From the NCBI GenBank assembly GCA_049520515.1, contig JBEKPS010000010.1:73558-137557 (forward strand): a DNA stretch of 64,000 nucleotides, in the 5' to 3' direction. Below, piece after piece: positions 1 to 7,488 of this stretch. Source of the stretch: JAFAMS01 sp049520515. GTDB lineage: Bacteria; Vulcanimicrobiota; Vulcanimicrobiia; Vulcanimicrobiales; Vulcanimicrobiaceae. Each line of letters begins with the position of its first letter. Position 1 is the stretch's first letter. Position numbers and translations under genes: made by a program. A model generated the notes under the pieces. The model made no database searches, was not told where the DNA came from, and was given only the letters and a program-made list of their open reading frames with translations.

Positions 1-2018
1 TAGCCCTGGCGCGCGAAATCGAGCGCGTATTGCACGTTGGCTTGCGGGATGCCGTTCGAAAGTGCGGCGCGCATCGCAGAGCGGAGTTGCGGATTGAGCG
101 CCGGATCGAGACGAGCATTCTCGGGCAGCGTCTCGTCTTGTGCGGCGCGCATAATCGCGTTGAGATTGCGCTCGCAGACGATCGAGCCCGCGACGAGATC
201 CGAGACTTTCTGTTCTTCTTTGACCTTCCAATTAATGAAGTTCTCGATGTCGGGATGATCGATATCGAGGATCACCATCTTGGCAGCGCGGCGCGTGGTG
301 CCGCCGCTCTTGATTGCTCCCGCCGCACGATCGCCGACGCGCAGGAACGACATCAAGCCGGAAGACGTACCGCCGCCGGAGAGCTTCTCGCCTTCACCGC
401 GCAAGTTGCTGAAATTCGATCCGGTTCCCGAACCAAACTTGAAGATGCGCGCTTCGCGAACCCAGAGGTCCATGATCCCGCCTTCATTGACGAGATCATC
501 GTTGACGCTTTGAATGAAGCAATTGTGGACGACGACATTGTTGGTTAAGAAGTTGTGGCTTTCCGTCTCAATGTCGTAGACGTCTTGATCCGAGACATAC
601 TCAATTGTTTGGATTACTTCGTCACGCAGGCTAGCGACGCGCCGGCCAGGTAAGGTCAAGGCATTATCGAGCTTTGTCTTCTTGTCAGTAGATACAAAGC
701 CGATCAGCGAAGCAAACTTTTCCTTGGCGCCTTTCCAGGCAATAACGACATGATGGTAGGGCTGGCGATCCTCTCTGGAATCGTTCCCGACAGAAATTCG
801 ATTGTAAATGCCTAAATGGGAAAGAAGGTGCGAGACTCCGTCGGCCAGTTTTGGAGAAATCGTTCCGAAGACAACGTCGCTAGAAGCCCTATCTACGCGG
901 ATCCTTACACAGCCGTCCGCTTGAAATCGCTCGTGCGAATGTACGCCTGCAAATATTTCTTCGCAGAGTGCATTAACGTAGCTGCGTTCGTCTTCATTTA
1001 CCGTCATCGCCTCGATTGTTAGGCTGCGGTTCGTTCCAGTGGCGTATTGGCCAACAAAACCATCCGCCTGAAGCCAACCGGCGAGCGCAGCTTCATTTTC
1101 AAGTCTGCTATCTTTGGAAGCCTCAATCGTCGTGTCCGTACGTTGGATAAGACGCATGCCTGGCTTCAGCTCGGAAACAGACCGCCACCGTTGCTGCCCT
1201 TTATGGGCTTCTGCGGCTAGAACGAGATGGTCTGAGGTCGCCTCAATGGCATTGCCATTTGCGAGGCGAATGCGGTAGACGGACTTGACGCCATTATACT
1301 TGACCGCGAGGACGCGGGTCGTCCCCTTTGCGTCGTAGACGGGTAGACCGACGAGATTTCGGGTGACGATATCGCCGATCGCGATCGGACCATCCGGCGT
1401 CGTTACTTCTGCATAATACGGAAGACATGCATGAGGTGCTGGATGTTCGTATGCGTTGATCGAGCGCGTCAGGTCCGCACTCTTGGGGTCGACGAAGTAG
1501 TGGCCTTGCGAGGGGCCCGCGATGCCGTACGCCCAGTGCAAGCCTGTATTGAACCATTGAGGTGAATTGGGAGCGCCGACTTGACGCGCGAGCATCGCGC
1601 ACATCTCATCGTAATAGGCGTGGGCGTCGTCTTCCGAATCGAAGTAACCGTACTTGAAGCCCCAATACGTCCACGTGCCGGCCAGCCGGTTGAAGACTTG
1701 GCGGGCGTCGTTCTCGTGCGTGAATTGCTCGTCACGCGACAGCGAGGCCAGTGCCGCGTCGTCGGGAACGGAACGCCACAACCATTCGGGGATGCCGTCC
1801 TCGGGGACCGTGCGAAGGCGCGACGGGACGCCGGCCTTGCGGAAATACTTCTGCGCAAGGACGTCGACCGCTACCTGACTCCAGTCGCTCGGGACCATAC
1901 AGTCCTTCGCTTCAAAAATAAGCGAACCGTCCGGATTCGTGATCCGGGACGTCCGCGCCGCGAACCCGACACCCGCGTACGGGTTACCAGGACGTGAATA
2001 CGCGCGCTCAAACTTCAT
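1..2018 (-). CDS. nrdJ: Adenosylcobalamin-dependent (class II) ribonucleoside-diphosphate reductase, intein-containing, partial
   Basis: Reduces ribonucleotides to deoxyribonucleotides with a B12 radical cofactor. The gene runs off the left edge of the window, giving 672 codons of the N-terminal part. The N-extein (residues 1-197) has the family pattern around APNSPQWFNTGLHWAYGI; after the intein the chain resumes at residue 500 with CFIQSVNDDLVNEGG and then FKFGSGTGSNFSNLRGEGE, typical of the NrdJ active-site half. The ATG at 2018-2016 is preceded by GGAGG (complement of 2028-2032), 9 bases away. Two NrdR-box-like sites lie about 130-175 bp upstream. The frame is open throughout, including the 302-codon intein, so a functional spliced product is likely. 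The link to the BtuF-like gene at 12.9 kb is only thematic (B12). Confidence 0.96.
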   Translation of the reverse strand, partial: MKFERAYSRPGNPYAGVGFAARTSRITNPDGSLIFEAKDCMVPSDWSQVAVDVLAQKYFRKAGVPSRLRTVPEDGIPEWLWRSVPDDAALASLSRDEQFTHENDARQVFNRLAGTWTYWGFKYGYFDSEDDAHAYYDEMCAMLARQVGAPNSPQWFNTGLHWAYGIAGPSQGHYFVDPKSADLTRSINAYEHPAPHACLPYYAEVTTPDGPIAIGDIVTRNLVGLPVYDAKGTTRVLAVKYNGVKSVYRIRLANGNAIEATSDHLVLAAEAHKGQQRWRSVSELKPGMRLIQRTDTTIEASKDSRLENEAALAGWLQADGFVGQYATGTNRSLTIEAMTVNEDERSYVNALCEEIFAGVHSHERFQADGCVRIRVDRASSDVVFGTISPKLADGVSHLLSHLGIYNRISVGNDSREDRQPYHHVVIAWKGAKEKFASLIGFVSTDKKTKLDNALTLPGRRVASLRDEVIQTIEYVSDQDVYDIETESHNFLTNNVVVHNCFIQSVNDDLVNEGGIMDLWVREARIFKFGSGTGSNFSNLRGEGEKLSGGGTSSGLMSFLRVGDRAAGAIKSGGTTRRAAKMVILDIDHPDIENFINWKVKEEQKVSDLVAGSIVCERNLNAIMRAAQDETLPENARLDPALNPQLRSAMRAALSNGIPQANVQYALDFARQG
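522..1427 (-). mobile_element. Intein in NrdJ with a reduced LAGLIDADG endonuclease domain
   Basis: A 302-residue in-frame insertion within nrdJ (residues 198-499). It starts with Cys (block A, CLPYYAEVTTPDG). Block B reads ATSDHLVLA, with the T-x-x-H motif. The C-terminal blocks F and G read VYDIETESHNFLTNNVVVHN, ending in His-Asn, and the next extein residue is Cys, so this is a canonical class 1 splicing set. A dodecapeptide-like motif LAGWLQADGFVG lies in the middle. The segment where the second LAGLIDADG motif should be is missing: the sequence goes directly to a block-H-like LLSHLGIYNRI. Splicing should work; homing endonuclease activity is probably lost. The insertion point is the conserved HA/CFIQSV of class II reductases. 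The DNA looks somewhat less GC-rich than the exteins. Confidence 0.95.
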
Positions 2019-2145
2019 GCCTCGGCGCCTCCAACTAATACGTTATTGAGCGGTAGCGGTCGAACGCCTGTTCGATGCTCCCTAAAGGGAGACGAACCAA
2101 GCGTCGACGCTCGGTGACGAACAGCATACCGCTTCCTAATTTCAA

Positions 2146-2161
2146 ACACAAGATATAGGGG
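2146..2161. promoter_or_regulatory. Candidate NrdR box 1 upstream of nrdJ
   Basis: ACACAAGATATAGGGG matches the published NrdR consensus acaCwAtATaTwGtgt at 13 of 16 positions, including all the strongly conserved core bases (C, A, AT, T, G). It lies 128 bp upstream of the nrdJ start, where the ATP/dATP-sensing repressor NrdR would act. The match was scored by eye against a remembered consensus. Confidence 0.6.
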
Positions 2162-2178
2162 TCAAGATGCTTCATAAT

Positions 2179-2194
2179 CCACTACATCTAGGTT
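2179..2194. promoter_or_regulatory. Candidate NrdR box 2 upstream of nrdJ
   Basis: CCACTACATCTAGGTT matches the NrdR consensus at 11 of 16 positions and keeps the core bases. Its start is 33 bp from box 1, about three helical turns. NrdR sites normally occur as such pairs (usually 31-32 bp apart), so the pairing supports both boxes, though this one is the weaker. Confidence 0.5.
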
Positions 2195-2317
2195 CTGAGT
2201 ACCTTGGGCAGAGATTGTGCGTAAGGCCAAATATCCGTGGATGACTGGCCCTCGGCGGTGGATGCCCGGCGAACAGGCCGAGCGCCCTGTGGAGAGAGAC
2301 GAGGATAGCGGGGATGG

Positions 2318-2797
2318 ATGCTTCCTGACTCATATGCCCGCGGACTGGCGGAGATTTCACTGGAGAGCCTGGCTCAAATGGGCGTACGCGGCATCATCGT
2401 CGACCTGGATAACACGCTCGTCGCCTATCGGGCCGCCTCCGTGGAGCCGGCAGTCGCGGGTTGGGTGAAGTCGGCCCTGGCGAGGGGATTTCGCGTCGTG
2501 CTCGTGTCCAATAATTGGGGCGAGCGCGTTGCGACATTCGGTGCCCAAATCGGCGTACCGTCGGTTCCGAGCGCGATGAAGCCGCTACCACTTGCATTCT
2601 TACGCGCGTTACGCGTATTAGGTACACCCCGCGCCGCGACGGTTGTCGTCGGCGACCAACTCTTCACCGACGTTTTAGGAGCGAAACTTCTCGGCATGCG
2701 TGCAATACTTACGGAACCGATTTCGGAACACGGATTCATCACCACGCGCGCGATGCGGGTCGTCGAGCGCGCGCTCTTGCGTTGGGCGCGACGATGA
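2318..2797 (+). CDS. YqeG family HAD IIIA-type phosphatase
   Basis: 159-residue haloacid-dehalogenase-fold phosphatase. Motif I is IIVDLDNTLV (about residues 26-35), motif II is VLVSNNWG, the motif III lysine is in AMKPLP, and motif IV is VVVGDQLFTDVLGA. Length and motif order match the YqeG/GEP4-like family, whose bacterial substrates are poorly defined. The ATG at 2318 is the first in frame; a second ATG four bases upstream is out of frame. The gene overlaps the next HAD gene by ATGA, so the two are probably co-translated. The 299 bp between it and nrdJ are shared divergent promoter space. Confidence 0.9.
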   Translation: MLPDSYARGLAEISLESLAQMGVRGIIVDLDNTLVAYRAASVEPAVAGWVKSALARGFRVVLVSNNWGERVATFGAQIGVPSVPSAMKPLPLAFLRALRVLGTPRAATVVVGDQLFTDVLGAKLLGMRAILTEPISEHGFITTRAMRVVERALLRWARR

Positions 2798-3468
2798 GCG
2801 TCCACGCCGTCGTCTTCGATCTCTTTGGCACATTGCTCGACATCACGTCGCTGCGAACGCTCGTCGGCACGATGCTCGGGAAGCAGAACGCGGAAGCGGT
2901 CGTGCAGCGCTGGCGTGACAAGCAGATCGGATACTCGTGGACCGCGACGCTGATGGACCGCTATGAGGATTTCGACATTCTCACTGCACGCGCGCTCGAC
3001 TATACGCTAGCCGCCCTCGAGATCGAGGCGGACGCCGAGACGCGCACGAAGCTGTGCGATGGTTGGCTCGAGCTGCGCCCGTATCCGGATGCGACGCTTA
3101 CACTCGAGGCGCTTCGCTCGCGAGGCATGCGAACGGCCACGCTGACGAACGGTACGCTTGCTACCGCGAAACGCGCACTCGCGAACACGGGCCTCGATTC
3201 GTTGTTGGACGACGTATGGAGCGTTGACGAAGTTCGCAAGTTCAAGCCGGCGCCGCAAGTCTACGCCATGGCGTGCATGCGTTTCGGAAAGCAACCGCCG
3301 CAAATTGGTTTCGTTTCATCGAATGCCTGGGACGCGACCGGCGCTGCAGCGTTCGGCTTCCAGGTTGCGTGGTGCAATCGCAGCGGACTGCCAAGTGAAA
3401 CAATGCCGCCGGCTCCGGCCCACATCGTCACCTCGCTGCAGGAAGTCGTCGCGATTTTTGGCGATTGA
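2794..3468 (+). CDS. Haloacid dehalogenase type II family protein
   Basis: 224-residue HAD-superfamily hydrolase. The nucleophile Asp9 is in VVFDLFGTLLD; the Thr/Ser motif is ATLTNGT; the Lys is in RKFKPAP; the acidic motif is FVSSNAWDATGA. The cap domain and the LFGTL and SSNAWDA wording are characteristic of L-2-haloacid dehalogenases, which hydrolyse 2-haloacids to 2-hydroxyacids, although many relatives act on other substrates. The start at 2794 forms an ATGA overlap with the yqeG-type gene; longer in-frame starts would run deep into that gene and are rejected. Confidence 0.88.
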   Translation: MSVHAVVFDLFGTLLDITSLRTLVGTMLGKQNAEAVVQRWRDKQIGYSWTATLMDRYEDFDILTARALDYTLAALEIEADAETRTKLCDGWLELRPYPDATLTLEALRSRGMRTATLTNGTLATAKRALANTGLDSLLDDVWSVDEVRKFKPAPQVYAMACMRFGKQPPQIGFVSSNAWDATGAAAFGFQVAWCNRSGLPSETMPPAPAHIVTSLQEVVAIFGD

Positions 3469-3485
3469 ACGCCTGACCCGATCGC

Positions 3486-3572
3486 GGAGAGGTGGCAGAG
3501 TGGTCGAATGCACTCGCTTGGAAAGCGAGCAGACCCGCAAGGGTCTCGGGAGTTCGAATCTCCCCCTCTCCG
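3486..3572 (+). tRNA. tRNA-Ser(GGA)
   Basis: 87-nt class II tRNA. Acceptor GGAGAGG (3486-3492) pairs with CCTCTCC (3565-3571). The anticodon stem CTCGC/GCGAG encloses loop TTGGAAA with anticodon GGA. A long variable arm and the T-arm GTTCGAATC are present. The 3' CCA is not encoded. Confidence 0.97.
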
Positions 3573-3579
3573 AGTCCGC

Positions 3580-3942
3580 TTAGCCTTTTTGCTGCTTGAC
3601 GTTCATCTGGCGGCGATTGAGAACTTCGATTCGATCCGCATGGCGTTGACCGAGAAATTTCTGGTCGTAATAGACCTTGACCAATTGATTGCGGTGCAGC
3701 GCCGACATCTGATATGTCGTTTTGCCGTCCTCCGAGAATATCTGATCGAAGTGTGGGACGAGCAAGAACGAGAGCTCTTTGCCGGTTTTATCATCGATTA
3801 TTTTGACGTTGGTCGATGAGATGTGAACCAGGCTGCCTTCGACCCACGCAGATCCGGCCGGACCGGCGATCGCTGCTATCGGAGATTGGAATACTGCCAC
3901 AAGCAGAGCCGCGGCGAAAAGCCTTAAAAATTGAATACGCAT
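3580..3942 (-). CDS. Small secreted protein of unknown function
   Basis: 120 residues. An N-terminal signal peptide is clear: MRIQF, a hydrophobic LFAAALLVAVF core, then a likely cleavage after AIAG or PAGSA. The mature part is a short soluble domain with alternating beta-like segments (VEGSLVHISSTNVKIIDD, KELSFLLVPHFD) and a basic C-terminus. I do not recognise a family. It may act in the periplasm or be exported. It converges on tRNA-Ser with only seven bases between. Confidence 0.75.
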   Translation of the reverse strand: MRIQFLRLFAAALLVAVFQSPIAAIAGPAGSAWVEGSLVHISSTNVKIIDDKTGKELSFLLVPHFDQIFSEDGKTTYQMSALHRNQLVKVYYDQKFLGQRHADRIEVLNRRQMNVKQQKG

Positions 3943-4019
3943 GAGGAGAGCTTCCCCAATAGGCCCTCAATTTACCGCGTCTAGCGGTGGCAAGGCAGTG
4001 AGGAACTCCATAGCCTAGC

Positions 4020-4481
4020 GTGGCGAAACAAGCCAGGGGAGTCGCGCGTAGATATGCCGTGACCGACGATCAGGCTCCGGGAGAGCTACCACTCTACCGG
4101 CTCTACGTCATGCGAGCGGCATATTTGCTAATTGGGTTGGCGCAAGGGGCGAAGACGTGGCCGGCGATCATCCATCACGCGCAGCCGTGGGATTTTTGGC
4201 ACGGCGTCGGCACGAGCTTCTTTGGCGCATTGACGCTGCTGTGTTTGCTCGGCGTGCGATATCCAATCCGTATGACGCCGCTGTTGATGTTTGAATTCGT
4301 TTGGAAAGCGATCTGGGTACTCGCGGCCTGGCTTCCGCCGTACCTCGGACATACGCTCGATCCTGATATCGGTGATTCGTTCAGCCAAATTTTCCCGGGA
4401 GTCGTGGTCGTGCCGCTCGTGCTGCCGTGGGGTTACATTTGGAAACACTACGTGCTCGCGCCGGCCGATCGCTGGAGATAG
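4020..4481 (+). CDS. Integral membrane protein of unknown function
   Basis: 153 residues with about four hydrophobic segments (around residues 30-44, 62-80, 86-104 and 122-142). The start is GTG at 4020, just downstream of the divergent secreted-protein gene. Four bases separate it from the next gene, which is also a small membrane protein, so the pair is probably one transcript. Length and topology resemble uncharacterised actinobacterial membrane proteins, but I cannot name a family. Confidence 0.72.
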   Translation: MAKQARGVARRYAVTDDQAPGELPLYRLYVMRAAYLLIGLAQGAKTWPAIIHHAQPWDFWHGVGTSFFGALTLLCLLGVRYPIRMTPLLMFEFVWKAIWVLAAWLPPYLGHTLDPDIGDSFSQIFPGVVVVPLVLPWGYIWKHYVLAPADRWR

Positions 4482-4485
4482 TCAC

Positions 4486-4887
4486 ATGCGTGACACAAAA
4501 GAACGGTTGTCTCTGTTTTGGCTCTTTGCGTTATTGAACTACCTGTATGCAGACGTTGTTGCCCTGTTCGATATTGCCGGCTGGCGAAATCCATTCCATC
4601 CGCTCCCCCCGTGGGCCCTGATGGCTTCAGCGGTCTTGATGGAAATACCGATCGCCATGATTGTGGCGAGTCGACTACTTCCATATAGAGCCAACCGGCT
4701 GGCGAATATCATCGCGGGTGCACTTTTGACGGTTGTAAATGGTGTCCTGACCTACGTTCCGCCGTTTCTCGGTGCTCGGACGCCCGCTCTTCCAGAGTAC
4801 TTGTTCTTCGCGACGATCGAAACTGTATGTACCTTGGTCATCATTCGGCAGGCGTGGACTTGGTCGGGAGTTGAAGCCAGCAGTTAA
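4486..4887 (+). CDS. Small membrane protein, DUF6326-like
   Basis: 133 residues with four predicted membrane helices. The N-terminus MRDTKERLSLFWLFALLNYL followed by YADVVALFD is similar to what I recall of the DUF6326 family; that assignment is from memory. The ATG at 4486 is chosen because it follows the upstream stop by four bases; a longer frame would start inside the upstream gene. A hairpin and an intrinsic terminator follow its stop codon. Confidence 0.75.
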   Translation: MRDTKERLSLFWLFALLNYLYADVVALFDIAGWRNPFHPLPPWALMASAVLMEIPIAMIVASRLLPYRANRLANIIAGALLTVVNGVLTYVPPFLGARTPALPEYLFFATIETVCTLVIIRQAWTWSGVEASS

Positions 4888-4890
4888 TTC

Positions 4891-4920
4891 GAGAACCGCC
4901 GCGGGGAAACGGCGGTTCTC
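4891..4920. terminator. Hairpin between convergent genes
   Basis: GAGAACCGCCG (4891-4901) is perfectly complementary to CGGCGGTTCTC (4910-4920) with an 8-nt loop. It sits directly after the stop of the plus-strand membrane gene and beyond the end of the minus-strand lipoprotein gene. There is no strong U-tract on either side, so it may be rho-assisted or may work with the neighbouring terminator. Confidence 0.6.
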
Positions 4921-4922
4921 AT

Positions 4923-4946
4923 CTCGTGCGTTACGAGAGTCTTTTT
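4923..4946 (+). terminator. Intrinsic terminator after the membrane gene pair
   Basis: Stem CTCGT (4923-4927) with ACGAG (4933-4937), followed by AGTCTTTTT. The stem is short, but the U-run is good and it lies directly behind the larger hairpin. Confidence 0.5.
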
Positions 4947-5838
4947 AGCCGGGACCGATGACCGGCTTCTGACCGCAGCCGGTGAACGTGGCCGTGAACG
5001 CACCGTTGTGGTTGTTGCTACCGCTGACCGTGAATGATACGACGCCCGAATCGATACGAGGTGGCGTGGCGCAGCTCGGATCGTAAACGAGCGCCGTCGT
5101 GATTGCGAATGCGATCGTCGCGTTCTTCGAACCATTGACGTACGTGATCGTGCCCGAGGATCCGGTGAACTGTCCGGCGGGAAGAGCGTGCAGTAACGCA
5201 ATCGTCTGACCTGAGTTCGGCGTAAATGTCCACTGCCAATCCTGCGTGATCTGCGAGGTGCCATTGACCGTGCTCGTACGTTGCACTTGCATCGCTCGTG
5301 TGACGCTCAGGATGTTGTTGCTGAGCGCCGGATTGCGCGTGCCGTTGAGCACTTCCGTGTACGTATTCCCGTTGATATCCGTACCGGTTCGGGAGAGATT
5401 GGTATTCGTTTGCGTATAAGATAGGGTCGCGACGCCGCCATTCGGCGAGGTGTCGGTTATATTGATCTGCCCGTTGACGATTTCGTTCTGTGCCCAACCG
5501 AGGTTCGTGCAATTCGTGAACGTGTAGTTCTCGTTCGCCGGTATTCCATCGGCGTTGATCACAGGCGAAGCCGGGGAGGGCGTGATGCAGGAGTTCAGCG
5601 TTTGTGCAGTTCGGAAATTGTTCGATTGCACGGAGCCGCCGAGACCCGTTTCAACGCCGTCACCAATCGAATTCGCAGTCGAAGCTGCGAGCTCGCTTTG
5701 TTGCGAGGACGAAAGCGATTGCGTTTGCGAACCGCCGGCGGTTTGCGAGGGAGAAGAACCGCTGCCGCCCGCGCAGCCTGCGAGAAGCGTGACGAGCGAA
5801 ATGGCGGATAGGGTGCGAGTGCCCAGAGAGCGCGTCAT
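4945..5838 (-). CDS. Lipoprotein of unknown function
   Basis: 297 residues. The start ATG at 5838 is preceded by GGAGG (complement of 5850-5854) at 11 bases; a longer version from 5871 has no such site. The signal sequence ends in a lipobox L-L-A-G-C (about residues 18-22), so it should be lipidated and membrane anchored. A Gly/Ser/Gln-rich linker (about 23-55) follows, then a beta-rich domain full of Thr, Asn and Ser with several repeated TNTxxSxTG-like stretches and four scattered cysteines that may form disulfides. No family recognised; probably an outer-surface or periplasmic protein. Confidence 0.8.
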   Translation of the reverse strand: MTRSLGTRTLSAISLVTLLAGCAGGSGSSPSQTAGGSQTQSLSSSQQSELAASTANSIGDGVETGLGGSVQSNNFRTAQTLNSCITPSPASPVINADGIPANENYTFTNCTNLGWAQNEIVNGQINITDTSPNGGVATLSYTQTNTNLSRTGTDINGNTYTEVLNGTRNPALSNNILSVTRAMQVQRTSTVNGTSQITQDWQWTFTPNSGQTIALLHALPAGQFTGSSGTITYVNGSKNATIAFAITTALVYDPSCATPPRIDSGVVSFTVSGSNNHNGAFTATFTGCGQKPVIGPG

Positions 5839-5946
5839 ATGTAAGGTTGCCTCCTTTACGGGAAGCATCATCGACGAACGCCGGTTCCGACGACAAGGTG
5901 GCGGCTCGAAAGGCTAATCCGTTCTTCCGAAAACTCCGGTCAAGTA

Positions 5947-6562
5947 TTAAGTGTTGCTAAGAGCTTTGCGGAAAAGCACCGAGAAATACGCGACCCGAGC
6001 GCATTCTTCAGCGAGATCGGTTTGCACGTACGCGTCTTCCATCTCACCAGAAACGGCGACCAAGCCGTGGCGCGCGAGCAGCGCAAGTGGCGTTCCATCC
6101 GCGAGCGCGTCGCGTGTCGCGTCAGCAAGAGCTTGCGTGCCGTTGGGATGGAACGGGACGAGTTTCATTGCGTGCAACGATTCCGTCGACGCGACCGTTT
6201 CACGCGGAAAGAGGCGATCTTCGCTCGACCAGACGACGCAAAACGTCGGATGCGTGTGTACGACGACGTCGATATCGTTCCGAGCCGCGTAGGCTGCCGC
6301 GTGTAAACGCCATTCGCTAGGCTGCCGCGTGTAAACGCCATTCGCTCGAAGGCTTTCCGCTTTTGTGCGACTTGCCGTCCATGTCGATGCGAACGAGATC
6401 CGATTTTCGTAAGAGGCCGAGTGCTTTTCGCGTCGGCGTAATCAGAATGTCGCCGTCGTCGAGCCGGACGCTGATATTTCCACTGGAACCGGTGACGAGG
6501 CCGCGATCCCAGAGTGCGTGCGCGCAGCGCACGACCTCCACGCGGGCGTCGCGTTCTTTCAA
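5947..6562 (-). pseudogene. Class II aldolase/adducin family gene disrupted by a 28-bp tandem duplication
   Basis: The 5' half encodes a class II aldolase N-terminus (VTGSSGNISVRLDDGDILIT, then KPSSEWRLHAAA) and stops at once in the second copy of a 28-bp direct repeat. Removing one repeat copy restores a single frame that continues through the zinc-binding HTHP motif and then through HPNGTQALADATRDALADGT to LLARHGLVAVSG. The family normally acts on sugar phosphates such as fuculose or ribulose phosphate. The intact gene would start at TTG 6562, overlapping the upstream ALDH-like gene by TTGA. No other lesion is visible, so the event is recent, or is an assembly error. Confidence 0.85.
6290..6345. 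repeat. Perfect 28-bp tandem duplication
   Basis: The 28-bp unit at 6290-6317 is repeated exactly at 6318-6345. 28 is not a multiple of three, so the copy frameshifts the class II aldolase gene. Confidence 0.95.
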
Positions 6563-7431
6563 ATCGCGGCCGGATGCCAGATCGTTTTTATTTCGATGAA
6601 CGCTGCTACACGATCGAGATCTTCGAAACGTGCGTCGCTCCACGCGTCTTCTACGGCCGTCTCGAGATAGACGCGCTTGAGATTCTCGGATGCCATGCGC
6701 GTGACGTCGGCATTCGTTTCGGGGTCGGCCGAATAGACTGCGATGGCGTTCACATCCATGTGGCGTGCGAGATGCGGGATAAGATCGCTGCGTTTGCCCG
6801 TGAGAATATTAAGCGCACCGGCATGCATGTCGCTGGTAGCGACGCATTCGGCGAACGCGATTGCCGTACGCGGATCGGTTTCAGAGGCAATTGCAACAAC
6901 GCTGTTGCCGCTGACGAGCGGAGGAATCACCGCGGTAACGAGGCCGAGCAAGCTCGGACGATCGGGTGCAACGACGCCGACGATTCCCATCGGCTCGGGC
7001 GTCGAGAAATTGAAGTGCGGTCCGGCGACGGGATTGCGCGCCGACAGGACGGCGGCGTATTTGTCGCACCAACCTGCGTACCACAGCACGCGATCGATCG
7101 CGAGCCCGACCTCTTTGCGCGCATCCGCGCGGCCAAGACCAAGGTCTTCAGCGGCGAGCCTATCCGCGAGCTCAACGCGCCGGCCTTCCATCATCTCGGT
7201 GAGGCGATAAAGAATCTGGCCACGCAGCGCCGGCGTCGTGCCATACCACGCGCTCTGGCCGGTTCGCGCCGCAACGATCGCGTCGCGAAGATCTTTGCGC
7301 GACGCCCGCGCGACATTGGCGTCGCCGAACGCCTCGCTGCGTCCCGATTCGCTCCGGATGAATTGTCCGCCAACATACAGTTTGTACATCTTGCGGACGG
7401 CTAGGCGGCCCTCGGCGTCCTTTTTCGCCAT
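6559..7431 (-). CDS. Aldehyde dehydrogenase-like protein lacking the catalytic domain
   Basis: 290 residues aligned to the N-terminal NAD-binding half of aldehyde dehydrogenases: YKLYVGGQFIRSESGRS (about 16-32), VGVVAPDRPSLLGLVTAVIP (about 154-173), then GNSVVAIASETDP. A normal family member has about 480 residues. Here the Glu general base (LELGGK region) and the active-site Cys domain are missing: the chain ends after MASENLKRVYLETAVEDAW. Thus it is probably not an active dehydrogenase alone; it could be a partner of the full-length ALDH at 16.9-18.4 kb or a decayed paralogue. It is coupled to the broken aldolase gene. Start chosen at 7431; the second Met (residue 15) is an alternative. Confidence 0.8.
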   Translation of the reverse strand: MAKKDAEGRLAVRKMYKLYVGGQFIRSESGRSEAFGDANVARASRKDLRDAIVAARTGQSAWYGTTPALRGQILYRLTEMMEGRRVELADRLAAEDLGLGRADARKEVGLAIDRVLWYAGWCDKYAAVLSARNPVAGPHFNFSTPEPMGIVGVVAPDRPSLLGLVTAVIPPLVSGNSVVAIASETDPRTAIAFAECVATSDMHAGALNILTGKRSDLIPHLARHMDVNAIAVYSADPETNADVTRMASENLKRVYLETAVEDAWSDARFEDLDRVAAFIEIKTIWHPAAI

Positions 7432-7488
7432 GGGACGACTTTTGCGGGGACTCGCATTGGTACCCGCTTTTTCGGGTAAGTGCGCGCC

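Noticed and set aside
2019..2317. Cobalamin riboswitch upstream of nrdJ
   Set aside because: No B12-box or associated stem pattern is visible on the minus strand; only the NrdR-like boxes stand out.
2515..2793. Long N-terminal extension of the second HAD gene
   Set aside because: Out-of-frame reading of the yqeG-type gene; the ATGA-overlap start matches the family N-terminus.
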